Source of the DNA: Polyporus tsugae
Taxonomy: Eukaryota > Basidiomycota > Agaricomycetes > Polyporales > Polyporaceae
Assembly: GCA_024305745.1 (NCBI GenBank)
Contig: JAHRBS010000004.1
Span: forward strand, 1,984,001 to 2,048,000
DNA: 64,000 nucleotides
Direction of reading: 5' to 3'
Position numbers and translations under genes: made by a program. Numbering within the stretch: the first letter of the stretch is position 1; each line of letters begins with the position of its first letter. The notes beneath the pieces were generated by a model. That model was not told where the DNA came from and searched no databases. It saw only the letters and a list, made by a program, of their open reading frames with translations. Below are positions 11,717-24,483 of the stretch, in pieces.

Positions 11717-14700
11717 ATGGCTTTTCGATCGACATTTGCTGTCCCCCAGAACTTCGCATCGACGTCCGCGTCTGGTCCGCTTGGCGCGTCGGTCAATGGG
11801 AGCAAATTCAGGCAGGCGCAGGTCGCGTCGAAGCCTGCGGCAGCCCTCGACCTCCCAGCCATCCAAGCAGCGACCCTTGTGTTGCAGGAGCAGCTGGTCA
11901 AGGATTCTCAGATAATCCCGGACCTTGGTGATATGATTTGTGAGTGGGTGGTTGGCGTTGCGATGGCGCATGGTGTTGACGTTCCTTGTCAGCGGGACAG
12001 TCCTCGTCCGTCTCATACACCGTATTCCCCGACGACTATCGCGCGCCGTTTCAAAAGAGAAAGCATATAGGGATCCCTGAGGGCTTGTGGCAGTACTACA
12101 CTTGTGAGTGATGACATTGCGAAACGATGGGTAATACATTGACACTCGTGCTACAGCCACAAACCTGGCCACGCACATGGGACTGCTACCAGAAATTGAC
12201 CGGGTCTGGATAGCTATAGACCATAACCTGTTCTTATGGGATTACGTGGACGGGTACGCTCTGTTCTGCAGTGCGTCCGTGGTGTAATACTAATGAACCC
12301 TTCAGTCAAGAGTTAAGCTCGTACGTCGACCAACCGGATGTTATCACCCACGTTGCCCTCGTGAAGCCAAAAAGTGGCGTCTTCATTGACGAAATCACCT
12401 CTCTTCTGGTCATTTGCACTCCTGTCACGGTTCTCCTCATTGGCGTCTCAATCCAACCAGTGACTGGTCCGAACAACCAACCCCGCAAGGACATCAAGTT
12501 GTACGCCACCGACATGGCAATGGCCTGCGACGTTGAAATGGCCTCTGTTATTGGTACTCCGGAGGGTCGCATATTCATGTGCGGTCAGCAGGACGGGAAT
12601 TTGTACGAACTGCACTACCAGGAGAAGGAAGGGTGGTTTGGCAAGAGGGTTCAGCTGATCAACCACTCCGTGGGTGGGATGCAGAGTCTGCTGCCCCGCC
12701 TGAGCTCGACCAGCTCAGAAGGTGAGATCGCCTTTCAATGCGGTCGTTGCTTATCTGGTCTGAATTTGGGTTCGTAGACAGGATCATTCTGCTGGTTTCC
12801 GACCCCGCTAGAAGATGTTTCTACTCTTTGACGGCAAACAACTCTATCTCAGTCTGGAAGACAAACGGGGACAAGCATGTGCAACACCTCCAGACGATCT
12901 CCAATCTATACAAGGCTGCTCAAGACAAGGTTCCAGGATCGCCCACACTCACGCCACAAAACTTCAACATCGTAGCCCTGCATGTTGTTGATCCTAGCGA
13001 ATCGCGCGCCGGTGTTCAGCTCGTAGCTGTTACAGTCACCGGTGTTCGTCTCTTCTTCTCGCCGTCCTCCTACGGTAACTACGGCTGGAGCTCGACACCC
13101 GCCTCTGGTGCTCGCCCTCTCTCACTCGCACACGTGCGCCTCCCCCCGCCGAACTTAATCCATCCTGACGAACAAGGCCGACAATTCCGTGACACTCATG
13201 CTGGATACGGCGTGGGTCAGGCACAGCCAGGTCCCGCCCGACCGTTCGCCGTTTCCAATCTGAACAACTCGTGTTACGACCACGGGATTACTATCGCTGT
13301 CCAGAACGCCGACGTCGCTGATACCGACTACGTCCTGTGTATCACCCCCGATCTCACTCAGATCGCCTCATTGGGACAGCCTCAAGTGCCCCAGATACAG
13401 CAGTCTTCCGTGCAGTATGCAAACCCGACCTATGGTGTTGCGTCGGGGCCAAGTCGACCTCCACTCACTGAACGTGCGACACTCCTACCGATTCCTGGAC
13501 TTACTTGGGGCTTGGCTCCTGTTTCTCGGTCCAAGTACTCTCTGGCAACCACTGCCCCTGCAAATACCCCCTCCCCTCTAGTTACAAACGAGCTCGCTAC
13601 ACAATTTTCTGAGCCCGCTAGACAGTATATCATTTTGACCAACGGCGGTCTGCATTGGATAGCCAAGCGTCGGGCTGTAGATGCTCTCAAGGATTGCATT
13701 GAGGAGTTTCATACGGAGAAGAACGCTCAATCGTTGATCCAGTTCCGCGATAGGTGAATACTTTGCGTTACTTCTTCGTGCAAGCCCTCACTGACATTAT
13801 GTAGCTATGGCCGTGACCAGACATGCGCGATGCTTCTCGCTATTGCCTGTGGTAACACCTTCTTGGACCCCATGGAGCAGTCTCCACTGGGCTTCATGTG
13901 TCACATGAGCGCTGAGCTGTCGGAGGTTGCGAAACAAGCGTTCTACGACTTCGGTGAGCGACCGATATGGGCGGAGCGTGTGACATATGGTACCAGTAAG
14001 CCATCACCCCCAAGGATTACCTACGTTGTAGCTGACAACTCATATAGGTGAGGGCTCTGGGACGGCCACGTTCAGCGGAAGGCGGGAAGGTTTCGCGCTC
14101 TATTTTGCTCGTTTAGCCCGGCCGTTCTGGAAGGTGCACATTACGAAAGCAGGGTATGTGTCGAGAATTACCTCTTAGATTAAGACTCTGACATCCTAAC
14201 TCTCCTTAGGGCTGGTGGCTTACAAGATCTCAATGTGTCCGATGATGTCCTTGTGACCGCGCAGAAGAACCTGTTTGCTGTGAAGGAGTTCTTGGACACA
14301 AATCCCCACTTGTTCCACTCTGCGCCAGTGGATCACACCGGGGCACGTTCTGCCGCAGCAAGTGAGCAAGAAGCATGGAGGGTTAGTTTTGAAGCGTATT
14401 TGGTGCGCCCATCCGATTGACGGGGATGTACAGGCGGAGCAAAGTTCTGTGGCACAACTCTTGGGCCTACTTGGGCGGACTATCGAGGCGATCTCCTTCA
14501 TCCTACTCCTCAGCGACCACAAGTTAGGTGAACTCATTGCTCGGTACGTTACTTCCCGAGAAGTGCACTATGTAGCGAGTAGTGAGTTGACAACGATACA
14601 GGTGTGAGCCAGACGTCCAGAAACTTGTCAGTTCTCTGACCTTCGAAGACCTCATCACTTCCGACAAGGGCGTCACTGCTTCTCGTTCGCTGGTGAACGT

Positions 14701-16778
14701 CATCATCAACCAGCAGATTGGTCAACAGATCAGTGTGAGTCCCGATGGTTGCAAAGGCGACGCCTCTCTCACGTTTCTATAGGTTGACACCATCAGCGAG
14801 GTGCTCCAGCAACGTTGTGGATCCTTCTGCAGCACGGACGATGTTATGCTCTACAAGGTGAGCAATTTGCCAACACCTTTCAGACCATCATGTCGACGCC
14901 GTTCCAACGTCTAGGCGCGAGAGAATGTACGCAGGGCTGTGGAGACTCGTAACCCAACAGAACGCCAAACATGGCTAGGGGACTCTCTCAGGCTGTTCAT
15001 GAAGGGTGCCCGTAATCTCGAGTTTGACAAGTTGCGAGAGATCATCGGGGACTATCAACAGCTGAGCTATGGCAAAGGTAAGCACATACGTTCGTCGTGA
15101 TAATCATGTTATATTCTGACAACGAGACTTGCTAGGCGTGGTCGAGCTCCCACTGTACTGCGCACAAGTTTTCGACACCGACTCGCAAGGCCAGGAGTAC
15201 TGGATCGCAGGATGCCCTGTAAACGATTCTCGAGCACAATTCTGGGAGCGCCGGAAACATTGCTACGAGCTCGTCCTCGATTCACTATCGGTTTTCGAGG
15301 GACGATGTGTTCCTAGAAATCAGAGCCCTGCCCAGGTGGAGGATCCCGAGAGCGTCCGGGGCCACGCTTACGAGCTGGCGTTTGCAAGCGAGGATGAGAT
15401 GCTCCATTCAACACTCTATGAGTGGTTGATTAGTCGAGGGATGGCTGATGAACTCCTTGAGGTACCGATTCTGATTATTCATAGATGGAAACGTGCTAAC
15501 ATTTATCAATAGATGCGTCCAGCCTATCTTGAGGCTCATCTCCGCCGCGAGCCGGTTACTGTCGAGAAGTTCCAGCTGCTCTGGAAATTCTACGTGAAGG
15601 ATGGCCAGCCACTTCGCGCCGCGGAAGTCCTTGCGGTGCTGGCTGAATCCACTGAGTACGTTCACGTGAATATCTAATTCGCATTCGATATTGACGTCTT
15701 GCAGGTTCAGCTTGTCCCTTGATGCGAGGCTGGAGTACTTGACACTTGCCGTGAGCAATGCGAAGTCACATCCAGTCTCAACGGGAGGCAGACACGAAAC
15801 GGCCGTAGCCTTCCTCGCGGACCTCGAGGAGAAACTCGAGGTTGCCCAGGTTCAACTGGAGCTGTACAACACACTTCTGCCCCGTCAAAACGAACCCGAG
15901 ATTGCTGACAGGTTCAAGGCCTTGTCATACCGTTTGTACAACATCACTGAGGTAGGTCAATCGTTGGGTTGGCGTATGCATGTAGCTGATGATCGTCTGC
16001 GGCATAGCTGTACCAATTATATGCCGACCCACTGGACCTGCCCCTTATGAAGCTGCTCATTTTGCATGTCTCGGAGCATCGTGATGATAGCATTGTTCGT
16101 CCCATATGGAATAGGATATTTGAGGAAGGTGAGTTTCATGCGCAACCATTGTTTTTCATCGTGCTAACAACGCACCAGCCGTCGAGGGCGTCGATGCGAA
16201 GGTGGCCGCTGACCGTATCATGGGGCGAGTCATTCCGCTTGGGCAGCGATTCTACCCTTCCGAGGGTGCCTTCCCGCTGCGTAAGTTCCTTCACTTGGCG
16301 AATCAACCCGTGCTCCGCTCACTTTTGCGACTCATTGTAGAACATATCGCTTCGCTGCTGGTCCGCTTTGCTCTCGCTCACAAGGGCGAGCTGCCGTACG
16401 GGTGGGCTCCGCGTATCCTGACCCAGTGTGGTGTACAATACCCAGAAGTATGGGATATCTTGCATGAGATGTACGAATCTCAGGTATGTCCTTTCATTGG
16501 ATGCGAGCACGGCGTCGAGGTCTTATGCTTCGAGCTTGCAGGTCCCGCCATTCAACGAGCAAGCCAATGTTCAGGCGATCTCGTCCGACATTGCAGTTCT
16601 CTTGACCGACTGGGTCGAAGAGGCCAAGCGACCGCAGTCCCCTACCGCCCGCGGGGAGTTCCCTGTGTTCCGGATAGACCAGGCCGTCGAGCAGTATCTT
16701 GCGGAGCTGGAGCCTGCTCGTACAGAAACGAAGGCAGTGTACGAATCGATCAAGCGTCAGCTTCGGCGACACTGGTGA
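11717..16778 (+). CDS. NUP155: Nucleoporin NUP155/NUP170 (inner-ring nuclear pore scaffold)
   Basis: This is a large gene with many short introns. After an N-terminal Ala/Ser-rich tail it shows the conserved entry to the Nup155-type beta-propeller: GLWQYYT, TNLATHMGLLPEIDRVWIAIDHNLFLWDY, then the long exon near 12760-13755 (GYVDRI-like switch, WKTNGDKHVQHL, LPIPGLTWGLAPV). The second half is the helical solenoid (for example GRREGFALYFARLARPFWKV near 14080-14150, LEAHLRRE near 15535) and ends KRQLRRHW before the stop at 16776. The family forms part of the inner ring and binds NUP93/NUP53-type partners and membranes. I chose the ATG at 11717; an upstream in-frame ATG at 11648 would add 23 residues. 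The small exons between 14000 and 16400 were not all resolved individually. Confidence 0.85.
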
Positions 16779-17045
16779 TTCGATGGACACTCTTGTCCGT
16801 CTATGATCTAGTTACATGTTGCTGTACTGTTCATGTGTTTTATCCCCCCATAATTGCTTTCTTAACCCTATGGACGAAATATGATATCAGGCGCGCGCAT
16901 GTTCAGATCTTCAGACGCCGATCAAATGGCGCGCAGGCGCGCGTCCAACAGTCTTTCTTGTTGATGTTCACGTTCCTACCGGTCATGAACGGAAACTTGA
17001 AGCAATCTCGCCTCGTCTACACCCTATCGCCTTGAACTCAACGCT

Positions 17046-18766
17046 ATGGATTCTATCGCTGGCGACCCCGAACTCGGCCAGGACCTTCTTCAACTGCTGC
17101 ACAGGAAGTTGCAGCAAAGGCGTCAAGAATTAGACGATCTGCGGAAAGCGGTGAGAATGGAGTACTGAGTGCTCAAACTCACAACATGTGCTAAAGAAGT
17201 CACTCCTCAGTCTACTACGGAAGTAGTGCTCGTAGATAGCACAACGATGCGTGCAGAAAATGAGAAGTTACAGTCGGAATTGTCGACATTAGAGCTTCAG
17301 CTGTCGACTACCCTGCCTGATCAGGGCCACAAGGCACCCTCTCGAGAGCCGGTACATGTAGCATGATATCGTACTCAAGACGGTCAACTCAACGCATGGT
17401 CATTATAGTCATCGTTTGACTCCAAGAAGGCGGTTCATGAAGCAATGGAAGATCTCCGACGACGAGACGCCACTCAGGTATTAATTATACAGCACACTGT
17501 TACCATTTTACCTATTTACAGGACCGATCCTTATGTCTTTGACTAGAGCGAAACCATCACAGAACGTCAAGGAAAACTGGAGAAGTACAAGGAGAAGTAC
17601 AACGTGTATAAGTCCGAGAACGAAACGCTGAACGAGGTAAGGTTCCAACTACGATATTCAGCATGGGTATGAGATAACTCACATTGAGCCTACACAGACT
17701 TTGATGAGAGTCACCGAAGACCTCCGAACGGCCATTGAAGGGTTGGATGGTCTCCAGAAGGACATATTCGCGGCAGAAACGAGCCTGGTAAGCCGCTTGT
17801 TTTGAATTCGCGTGAAGGTGGACCCGATATCCATACACATTGTCATGCCACCGTAGGCAGCAGTCAAGAAACCGGGCTCATCGAATTTCGACTGGAAAGC
17901 GTTTCAGAACGAAGTCCCTGTCAAGCCGCCGAAAGGTACTCCCCAGGATGCTAGTTTGAAACCATTCCTGTCTTCAGCGGCCTTTTCTCACCTTCCGCAG
18001 GTGTGTACCCGACATTTTGTGTTCTCATAGATGCAACAAGCTTATCGTCCCAACGCTCCAGGACATGTTGAAACAATAGTACGAACCTTGAATTAAAGGG
18101 TTTCTTCTCGCTGACAGACACGTCGGGGCAGTGGCCAGCTCAACCTACTCAACCTTCGACCTTACGAATGCAAGTGGTCCCCGATTGGCTTTTCCCGTGG
18201 TCTGCATCTACTCCCTTCCTTTGTGTACGACCCTACAGCTCGTTCCGGTGATGGCGGATGGATTAGGAATCCGAAAGGGACTGTGCTTCGTCGGAAGAAT
18301 GGTCAGATCAAGTGGGAAGTGCTGTATCAACGACAGAATGAGCGGTACTACTACGGTACCTACCAGTGCGTTGGTTGTTCGCCGATCACTAGAGGGGAAT
18401 CAGAAACGAAGGAATTTGGCGCGAAGGTGAGCTCCGAGTCCTCCACTGCGACGCTTGCTCCTCATGCAATATATCACACCTCAATAGAGACAGATAAACA
18501 AGACCCTGGTCCTAGACACGGTGGTCCTGCATAAGGCCCAAGTTGCACCTATCGTCCTCAACTTCATCTCGGCCTTGTGCAACGACGGACTTCTGACCTG
18601 TGACCTCTGGGGCCTTGAAAGGACTGGGTTCAACCATTCTTTCAACGACAGCCTCGTGGCGCATAAGAAAGTCTTTCAACATATGTCATCCAAGCCGAAG
18701 AAAAGACCTCAAAGTGGCCGGGGTGACGATGGTCGGCCTCAGAAAAAGCAGAAGGTCAAGTCTTGA
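17046..18766 (+). CDS. Coiled-coil protein of a fungal family, tandem paralog A
   Basis: The start at 17046 (MDSIAGDPELGQDLL) leads into heptad-rich coiled coil spread over several small exons (LLHRKLQQRRQELDDLRKA; ENEKLQSELSTLELQL; RQGKLEKYKEKYNVYKSENETL). The C-terminal half, from about 18145, holds a globular domain with FVYDPTARSGDGGWIRNP, a tryptophan/tyrosine strand EVLYQRQNERYYYGTYQCVG and a final helix-turn (VLNFISALCNDGLLTC, then GLERTGFN). A basic, Lys/Arg-rich tail (KKRPQSGRGDDGRPQKKQK) could serve as a nuclear signal. The layout resembles the DUF6697-type proteins that are expanded in Agaricomycetes, but I could not confirm that by a search. The next gene downstream is a diverged copy in the same orientation. 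Function is unknown. Confidence 0.6.
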
Positions 18767-19159
18767 AGCTTGACGTAGTACATCACACTGTATCGTGTCC
18801 TTGTTACCCGAGTCGACGCATTTATTTATTCGTGTTTGAATGGTTCCTCTCATTGTGACCAGTGCTCACCAAATATGATAGCCATGAGGTCTGAGAGGCT
18901 TCCGAAGCCGAAGGACTCAAATGACCATTCAAGTCGATGTTCGCGTTTTTGCCACCCGCATGCATTGTGACGAGCAGGTGGCCTAGAATGGCAAGTCATT
19001 CACGCCGGCCGTGACTCAAGGCCGTAAGGCAGTCTTCCAAGGCTCCAAGTTCAACGTTCAACGCTCAACGCTCAACTCGGAACTCCGCAAGTTCGAGTTG
19101 CCCAACCGTTCTCCTTTCCAGACCGTCACCTTGACGACCCGAGATCAAGTACTGGTGAT
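18767..19159. other. Intergenic region between the two paralogs
   Basis: No gene was found. A short imperfect tandem of CAACG(T/C)T units lies near 19050-19075. The stretch probably contains the terminator of paralog A and the promoter of paralog B. Confidence 0.5.
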
Positions 19160-20857
19160 ATGGAGCCCCAACAATCGACCAAGGGTGACACGGCTTTGGT
19201 CGTTGAAATGATCAAGCTACTCTCCGACGAGCTGCAACGTGTCCAGACTGAAATCGAAGATTTACAGAGCAAACGCCGCCTTCCTACAGTAAGTCACATT
19301 GACTGTGGTAGTATCAAAGGATAAGAGGTAGATCAGTTCAGAACTTTCTTGCAGGCGAATGCAGGACGTTCTTCTGTGGCCAATGCCGACAAGCTATACG
19401 CCCTCCAGGAAGAGAACCTCCGAATGAGATCGCAAATCGAAGACGTCAGGGCGAGACTAGACGATCTGCGTGGTGTCTACAGAAGTCCACCTGTAGTAAG
19501 CCCCCGACCAGAAAGTGCCATCTACATCTATAGTGAACTCATACTAGATATCCTTTCTACAGAACGCGGAACGCCCTGATGAGCGACTCAGTGAGCTCTC
19601 TGAAGAGGTTTCCAAAAAAGACGCGGAATATGTCTGTTCTCCGTATGCGCTTTCTTGAACCCAGTACTAAAATACATGTTCTTCCTAGACGAAGACGCGA
19701 GAAAAGCTCTCGGCAAAAATCGAGGCTATGCGCGGAAAATACAAAGAGCAGAAGGCAATTGGGTCCAAGCTACAGGAGGTTAGTGTCTTCCGTGCCATCG
19801 AAACCGTGCGGTGATGTGACTTCACCCTGCATGACAGTCAATATCGGAGGTCGAAACGCAGATAGCTAGCATCGAGGGAGCTCACGCAGAGGGATCGCAG
19901 CGACTTGACAGTTTGACGGACGAGTTGGTGAGTAACATTCCGTGAGAGTGCACGATAAGGGGTTGCTCACGTTCGCGCAAGACAAGGCAGAAGGGCTTAG
20001 AGGCCTTATTCGACTCCCTTGCATTCCTTGACGAGCCTCGTACTGGGGAAGAGGAAATTGCATGCTCAGCAAGCTTTCCGGCCTCTGATACTAAGCTCGT
20101 GTTACCAGAAGTAAGTTGTGTTACTACTGCCAGAGGCCGTCCAACGCATTTACTGAGGCCCGTCACGCCTCAGGGTGTATCAGAACTTTGGTATGGTGTA
20201 TCTTTGCAAGTAGTAAAACATGTCCAGCTGACGTGCATCAGTGTCCCGAGCGGTTACATGGCAAAGCGCAGCGAGGAAATAGCATGGTCACAACACACTC
20301 CCATGACGCGTTGCCTAGTATTGGGACCTACCCACCGCTACAACCCGAAGTTAAGGAATTCCAAAGGTGGATGGGAGGCAGCGGAGAATACCTCACGACG
20401 TCCGGAGGAGACCGACCTATTCTATCGCAAGAGCAAGACGCACTGGTGCTACCTTGGCACGTTCCAATACGTCGGTCGAGATGTGCGATCGGTCCACGAC
20501 TTGGGTAACGTGGTAGTAAAGGGGGTGAGTCCGCTTACAGACGAGATGTATGCCAATGTTGACGTGCCATCGCTACAGGGCTTGGAGGTAATCCGCACGA
20601 ACACAGTAGTCTTCGTGGACATGATCCCCCAGATTCTCGTTGACCTGCTGAAGAACATGTACGACAACGGCCTTCTGAAGGTCGCATGCGTCGGCTGGCG
20701 GCGAATCGGTTTCAATCAGGCACTCGCGGATGCGCTGCAGGCGATGCCCAAGCTTCGTCTTGATCAAAGGCCATCTACGATCATACAAATCCCGAAGGAA
20801 AGTCCGGGGACCCAGAAGATTCCTATGAAGCGAGATCGCGAGGAGGAAATAGACTGA
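19160..20857 (+). CDS. Coiled-coil protein of a fungal family, tandem paralog B
   Basis: The ATG at 19160 opens MEPQQSTKGDTALVVEMIKL, followed by coiled-coil exons (LSDELQRVQTEIEDLQSKRR; LQEENLRMRSQIEDVRARLD; EKLSAKIEAMRGKYKEQKA). The C-terminal domain corresponds to that of paralog A: TDLFYRKSKTHWCYLGTFQYVG matches its aromatic strand, and VDLLKNMYDNGLLKVACVGW followed by RRIGFN matches its final helix-turn. The tail is basic and acidic (KRDREEEID). Similarity to A is clear at the C-terminus and in exon layout but low in the coil. This fits an old tandem duplication with fast divergence. Exons near 19930-20260 are the least certain part of the model. Function is unknown. Confidence 0.58.
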
Positions 20858-21114
20858 AGTCTTGACAGGAAGCATAGAGCCAGTACTGCGCTGGGGAAGT
20901 CTATGTAGCTGCGGAGTTGTGTCGAATGCAATGACTTCTATTCTGCTGCCTTGCCAACCCCATTACAACATTGCAGATGGATATTATACAATTACATATC
21001 GTATGTGCCCTAGAACGGCGTCGTTCAGTTGGCTTCGCAAGGAGTCGGAGAGACACGTAGCAATTGCTTACTCGTGATAAACAGTCATGACGATCGTGAG
21101 GGGTATATGTAACT

Positions 21115-22321
21115 CTAGCTGATTGTCTCGTCTGCGAGCCTTTGCTCCATTTTCACGTCCTCCTTGACCTCGCTCACGCTGGCGAGGCCGGGAAGTACGA
21201 CCTTCCACGTGCCCTTGTCCATGATCACTCGACGTATCTATAGAGACCGTCGGGTCAGAAATCAAATGTCAGGCGAATCGGAAGGGGGAAACTCGCCTGA
21301 TTCTGGATGAGCTCGTGAATCTTCGGCACATCCTCTAGCTTCGCCCGACTCCCCATGAGAGAGGTCGTTTTGATATCGAGGGTAAAATCGGAATGTGGGG
21401 GAGGAAGGGTGAACGTGATTGTTGGATGTGGTGAGTGAGGTTGCGGCGGAGTTAGACGGACCTGTACCACCCACGATCGTTAGTCTCAGTGTCACTACAT
21501 CTCCATGGTACCCAATGCTTACAGATGATGCAAACAGGGATAGTGAAATAGTGAGTGAAACAGGTAGGCGTGCAAAAGAAGGGAATGGGTAGTTGAAAAG
21601 CACGGACGTGGAGATGGATATGGAGACAGAGTCCATATATTGTACATCATAATCAATTTCCTGTAGTGACGGTCAGTTTCCCGCCGGTAGCCATGTATTG
21701 AAGAATGTGCTTACTGGGTCAGAGCCAGATGGCAGGTCGCGGCGGATACGCGCATTCGACAGGCGAGGCGCGGAGGAGCCTAAATTAACAGAATGCACCT
21801 TGATGTAGTCCTGGGAGAACGTTGGGGGTCTCAACGGTCGCGGAGATATTTGAGACGTACAAGCAACCCCGCTGGACGCATTTTATTGGCGAAAGCCTCC
21901 ACACGCTGTCGAGCTACTTCATCGCCATCCGCACCAGGCAGACCGTTGCGGAGCTTCACTCGGTACGCCTGCAATACCTGACAGAAACAGAAGCTTGGTT
22001 ATGGACATACCGATTGCCAGGGTCGCGCGAACATACCTGTTGCAGAACGACGTTCAGCCACTCTGAGGTCTCAGAGTCCTCTCCTTCATGCATGGTAGCC
22101 TCGAATCGATGCAAGTTGACCCGTGCCGTCTCAAGGGCTTCTTCGCTGCTACGGTATTCGATCTTCGGAGGGTAAGAAGCCTTCCTATACGGACGTTCTG
22201 GGTCGGTGTCGAAAAAAAGGTACTTCAGGATGAGGAAGAGCAGGAAGAGAATTGAGGCTTGGCCCAGAATCAAGCCTTGTGTAAACGTCGGCTGCAGCGT
22301 GAAGATATACGCCGACGCCAT
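21115..22321 (-). CDS. MMM1: MMM1, SMP-domain subunit of the ER-mitochondria encounter structure
   Basis: The start at 22321 gives a short luminal end and one membrane helix (LILGQASILFLLFLILKYLFF, about residues 15-35), as in MMM1. The cytosolic SMP lipid-transfer domain follows across several exons: SEWLNVVLQQ joined to VLQAYRVKL (intron 21978-22036), DYIKVHSVNLGSSAPRLSNARI, then EIDYDVQYMDSVSISI, FARLPVSLTISLSLF, SDFTLDIKTTSLMGSRAKL and IRRVIMDKGTWKVVLPGL near the end. The stop is at 21115. MMM1 anchors the ERMES complex in the ER, tethers it to mitochondria and moves phospholipids between them. The predicted protein is about 340 residues, typical for basidiomycetes. It is head to head with the ligase-like gene. 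Confidence 0.86.
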
Positions 22322-22535
22322 GGTTGTCGTCGGGGCGGAGGAGAAGAGCGAAGGGATTAAATGGTGAATGTGGGGACGCGGAGAAGACGAGGGACCATCG
22401 ACCGCGAAGGTCGGGACTCTGAGGAAGGGGACGGGGACGAGATAGACGCCTGTCATGACGCGGTCGTCCGCGGCGCGCATACACCCTCCTCCGCGCCTAG
22501 ATTTGTTCCGCTTCGCCGTCGACGACCTTCGCGAG
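22322..22535. promoter_or_regulatory. Divergent promoter, MMM1 / tubulin-tyrosine-ligase-like gene
   Basis: These 214 bases lie between two opposite start codons and are purine-rich on the + strand (GAGGAGAAGAGCGAAGGG near 22336-22355). No recognised factor site was found. Confidence 0.4.
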
Positions 22536-24164
22536 ATGGGCGATTTCATCGCGTTCGTCTCCTGGCCATCCGCCTCCCTCACCAAACCCCTTGTTCTTGA
22601 TGCCCTTGAGTCTCTGATACCTATCCCAGCCGTCCAGGATGTCCTCCCCAAAGACACCAATGATTCGGCTCGCCGGCTGCTACAGTGGGCGACATACGAT
22701 GCGCTCGACCACGACCTGACCTTCTCTCACGATCCTGCTTCTAAAGTCCTATCGTCGTCGTATGTTATTCGAAAAGCTCTCATACGCAAGCACTTCCTCT
22801 CACGGTGCATCCACAACTACCTGACCAAACACCCGGACTCCATCCTCCGCCGAGGCGTGCCAAGAACCTGGGAGCTCGAGCTTAGTTTCGCAGACGAGCT
22901 CGATGAGTTATGGAGCGACGATCTCTACGACCTCTCTGAGGAGATCGGGAAGGAGGATGCGTCCAAGTGGTGGATCCTCAAGCCCGGTATGGCTGACCGG
23001 GGCATGGGTCTCCGCTTGTTCCACACGAAAGAAGGCCTGGAAGCGATTTTCCAGGAGTTCGAACAGGACGAATCAGACGCGGAGGATGAAGACCGTTGCG
23101 AGGAAGATGGTCGTGCTACTGCCGTTGTCACTTCCCAGTTACGCCACTTCGTGATTCAGGTGCGCCATTTGGCCGTCATCTATTGCAATAGTACCTGGGC
23201 TAAAGTCGACGAAGGAATACCTAGGGAACCCGCTTCTGCTCGATCCCGCAGAAGCGCCTCTGGATGATGCGCCCAGACCCCCCACAAGCGATCTCCACGG
23301 CCACAAAGTCAGCTCATGCTTCATTCGAACCCCAACATGTTATTCAAGTCGTGTATAGTTCCACCTCCGCGTTTACTGTGTAGCGTCCGGTGCTATCAAA
23401 GTATACGTCTACGAGCGCATCCTGGCCCTCTTCTCTGCGGTTCCATATGCACCACCATGCAAATCGGTAGCTACCGAGCGAGGAGCGTCCAGCATCGACC
23501 TGGCCGCACACCTTACGAACACTTCACTCCAGACAGAGCGGGGCGAGGCAGGTGTCCGACTGCTCGACGAACTCGTCGGGTGTCATGTATTGTCTGCGGC
23601 TTCCCCTCGCCAAAGGCAGTCGGCTCGACCTCCTTATGCCATGGGCCAGGCGCTCGAACTAGAAGGAATTCGCGCGGCGAGAAGACAGCAGCCGCAGCAC
23701 CCTACACTCACGGAGGAGGACATCGCGGACCTGAAGAGCCAGATTAGTGACGTTCTTGCTGAGACGTTCAAGGGAGCTGTCGAGATGAGTGTACACTTCC
23801 AGGTAAGTTCTTTGCTTATGATCGTTTGGCATGAACCATATTGACCTGTTGGTAGCCTCTCCCGAACGCATTTGAGCTGTACGGCATCGATTTCGTCGTC
23901 ACTCATGACTCGTCTCCAGAAGCGCTTCAAACGTTCCAGGTAAAGCTGCTGGAAGTCAACTCCGAACCTGCGATCGAGTTGACAGGGCCACGCCTCACAT
24001 GGATCCTTGAAGACTTGTTCAAAAGTATCGCCAAGACTTGTGTCGAGCCATTCTTCAGCTCAGAAGGGTCATCGGCACGCTCCGAGGCGGAGGCGTGGAA
24101 AACTGGGACAACGAAGGAGAACCTGCGCAAATGTCTTGATCAACAGATACGCAGTACGTGGTAA
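22536..24164 (+). CDS. Tubulin-tyrosine ligase family protein (PBY1-like)
   Basis: The ATG at 22536 (MGDFIAFVSWPSASLTKPLV) starts a long first exon. The ATP-grasp fold of the TTL family is visible: SSYVIRKALIRKHFLSRCIHNYLTK, the nucleotide-site strand WWILKPGMADRGMGLRLF, then after introns (about 23160-23210 and 23307-23358) FHLRVYCVASGAIKVYVYERI, and near the end NAFELYGIDFVVTH and KLLEVNSEPAIELTG, which hold the acidic metal ligands. The yeast relative PBY1 is a P-body-associated putative tubulin tyrosine ligase. The substrate here is unknown. The stop codon (24162-24164) overlaps a perfect GTAAGT donor, so an extra 3' exon cannot be ruled out. Confidence 0.75.
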
Positions 24165-24483
24165 GTAGGATACAGGAGACACAGGTACCCTAGGTGTAGT
24201 ATGTACGAACAAGGCATATAGCACTGTAGTATACAAGGTTTCGAAATGCGACTCGAAACTCCCTCACCATTGTCGTTGGTCGAGGCACTGCGGAAGGCTT
24301 TTTTAAACCGGCCGGGCTGCATGTCCACTTGTAAGAATATTGCCAAATTGAGTGGCTCGGCAAACGCCGATAGCAAGCGCTGTGGACAGGCACATCATCC
24401 CTCCGCCGAATCTCAGTTACTGTTCCACAAGCTCATCTGCTCTCCTCGTCTGGAACCTATAGACCATTTACTCGAACACCGAA
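24165..24483. other. Intergenic region before RPB8
   Basis: No protein or RNA gene was recognised in these 319 bases. They hold the 3' end of the ligase-like transcript and the RPB8 promoter. Confidence 0.5.
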
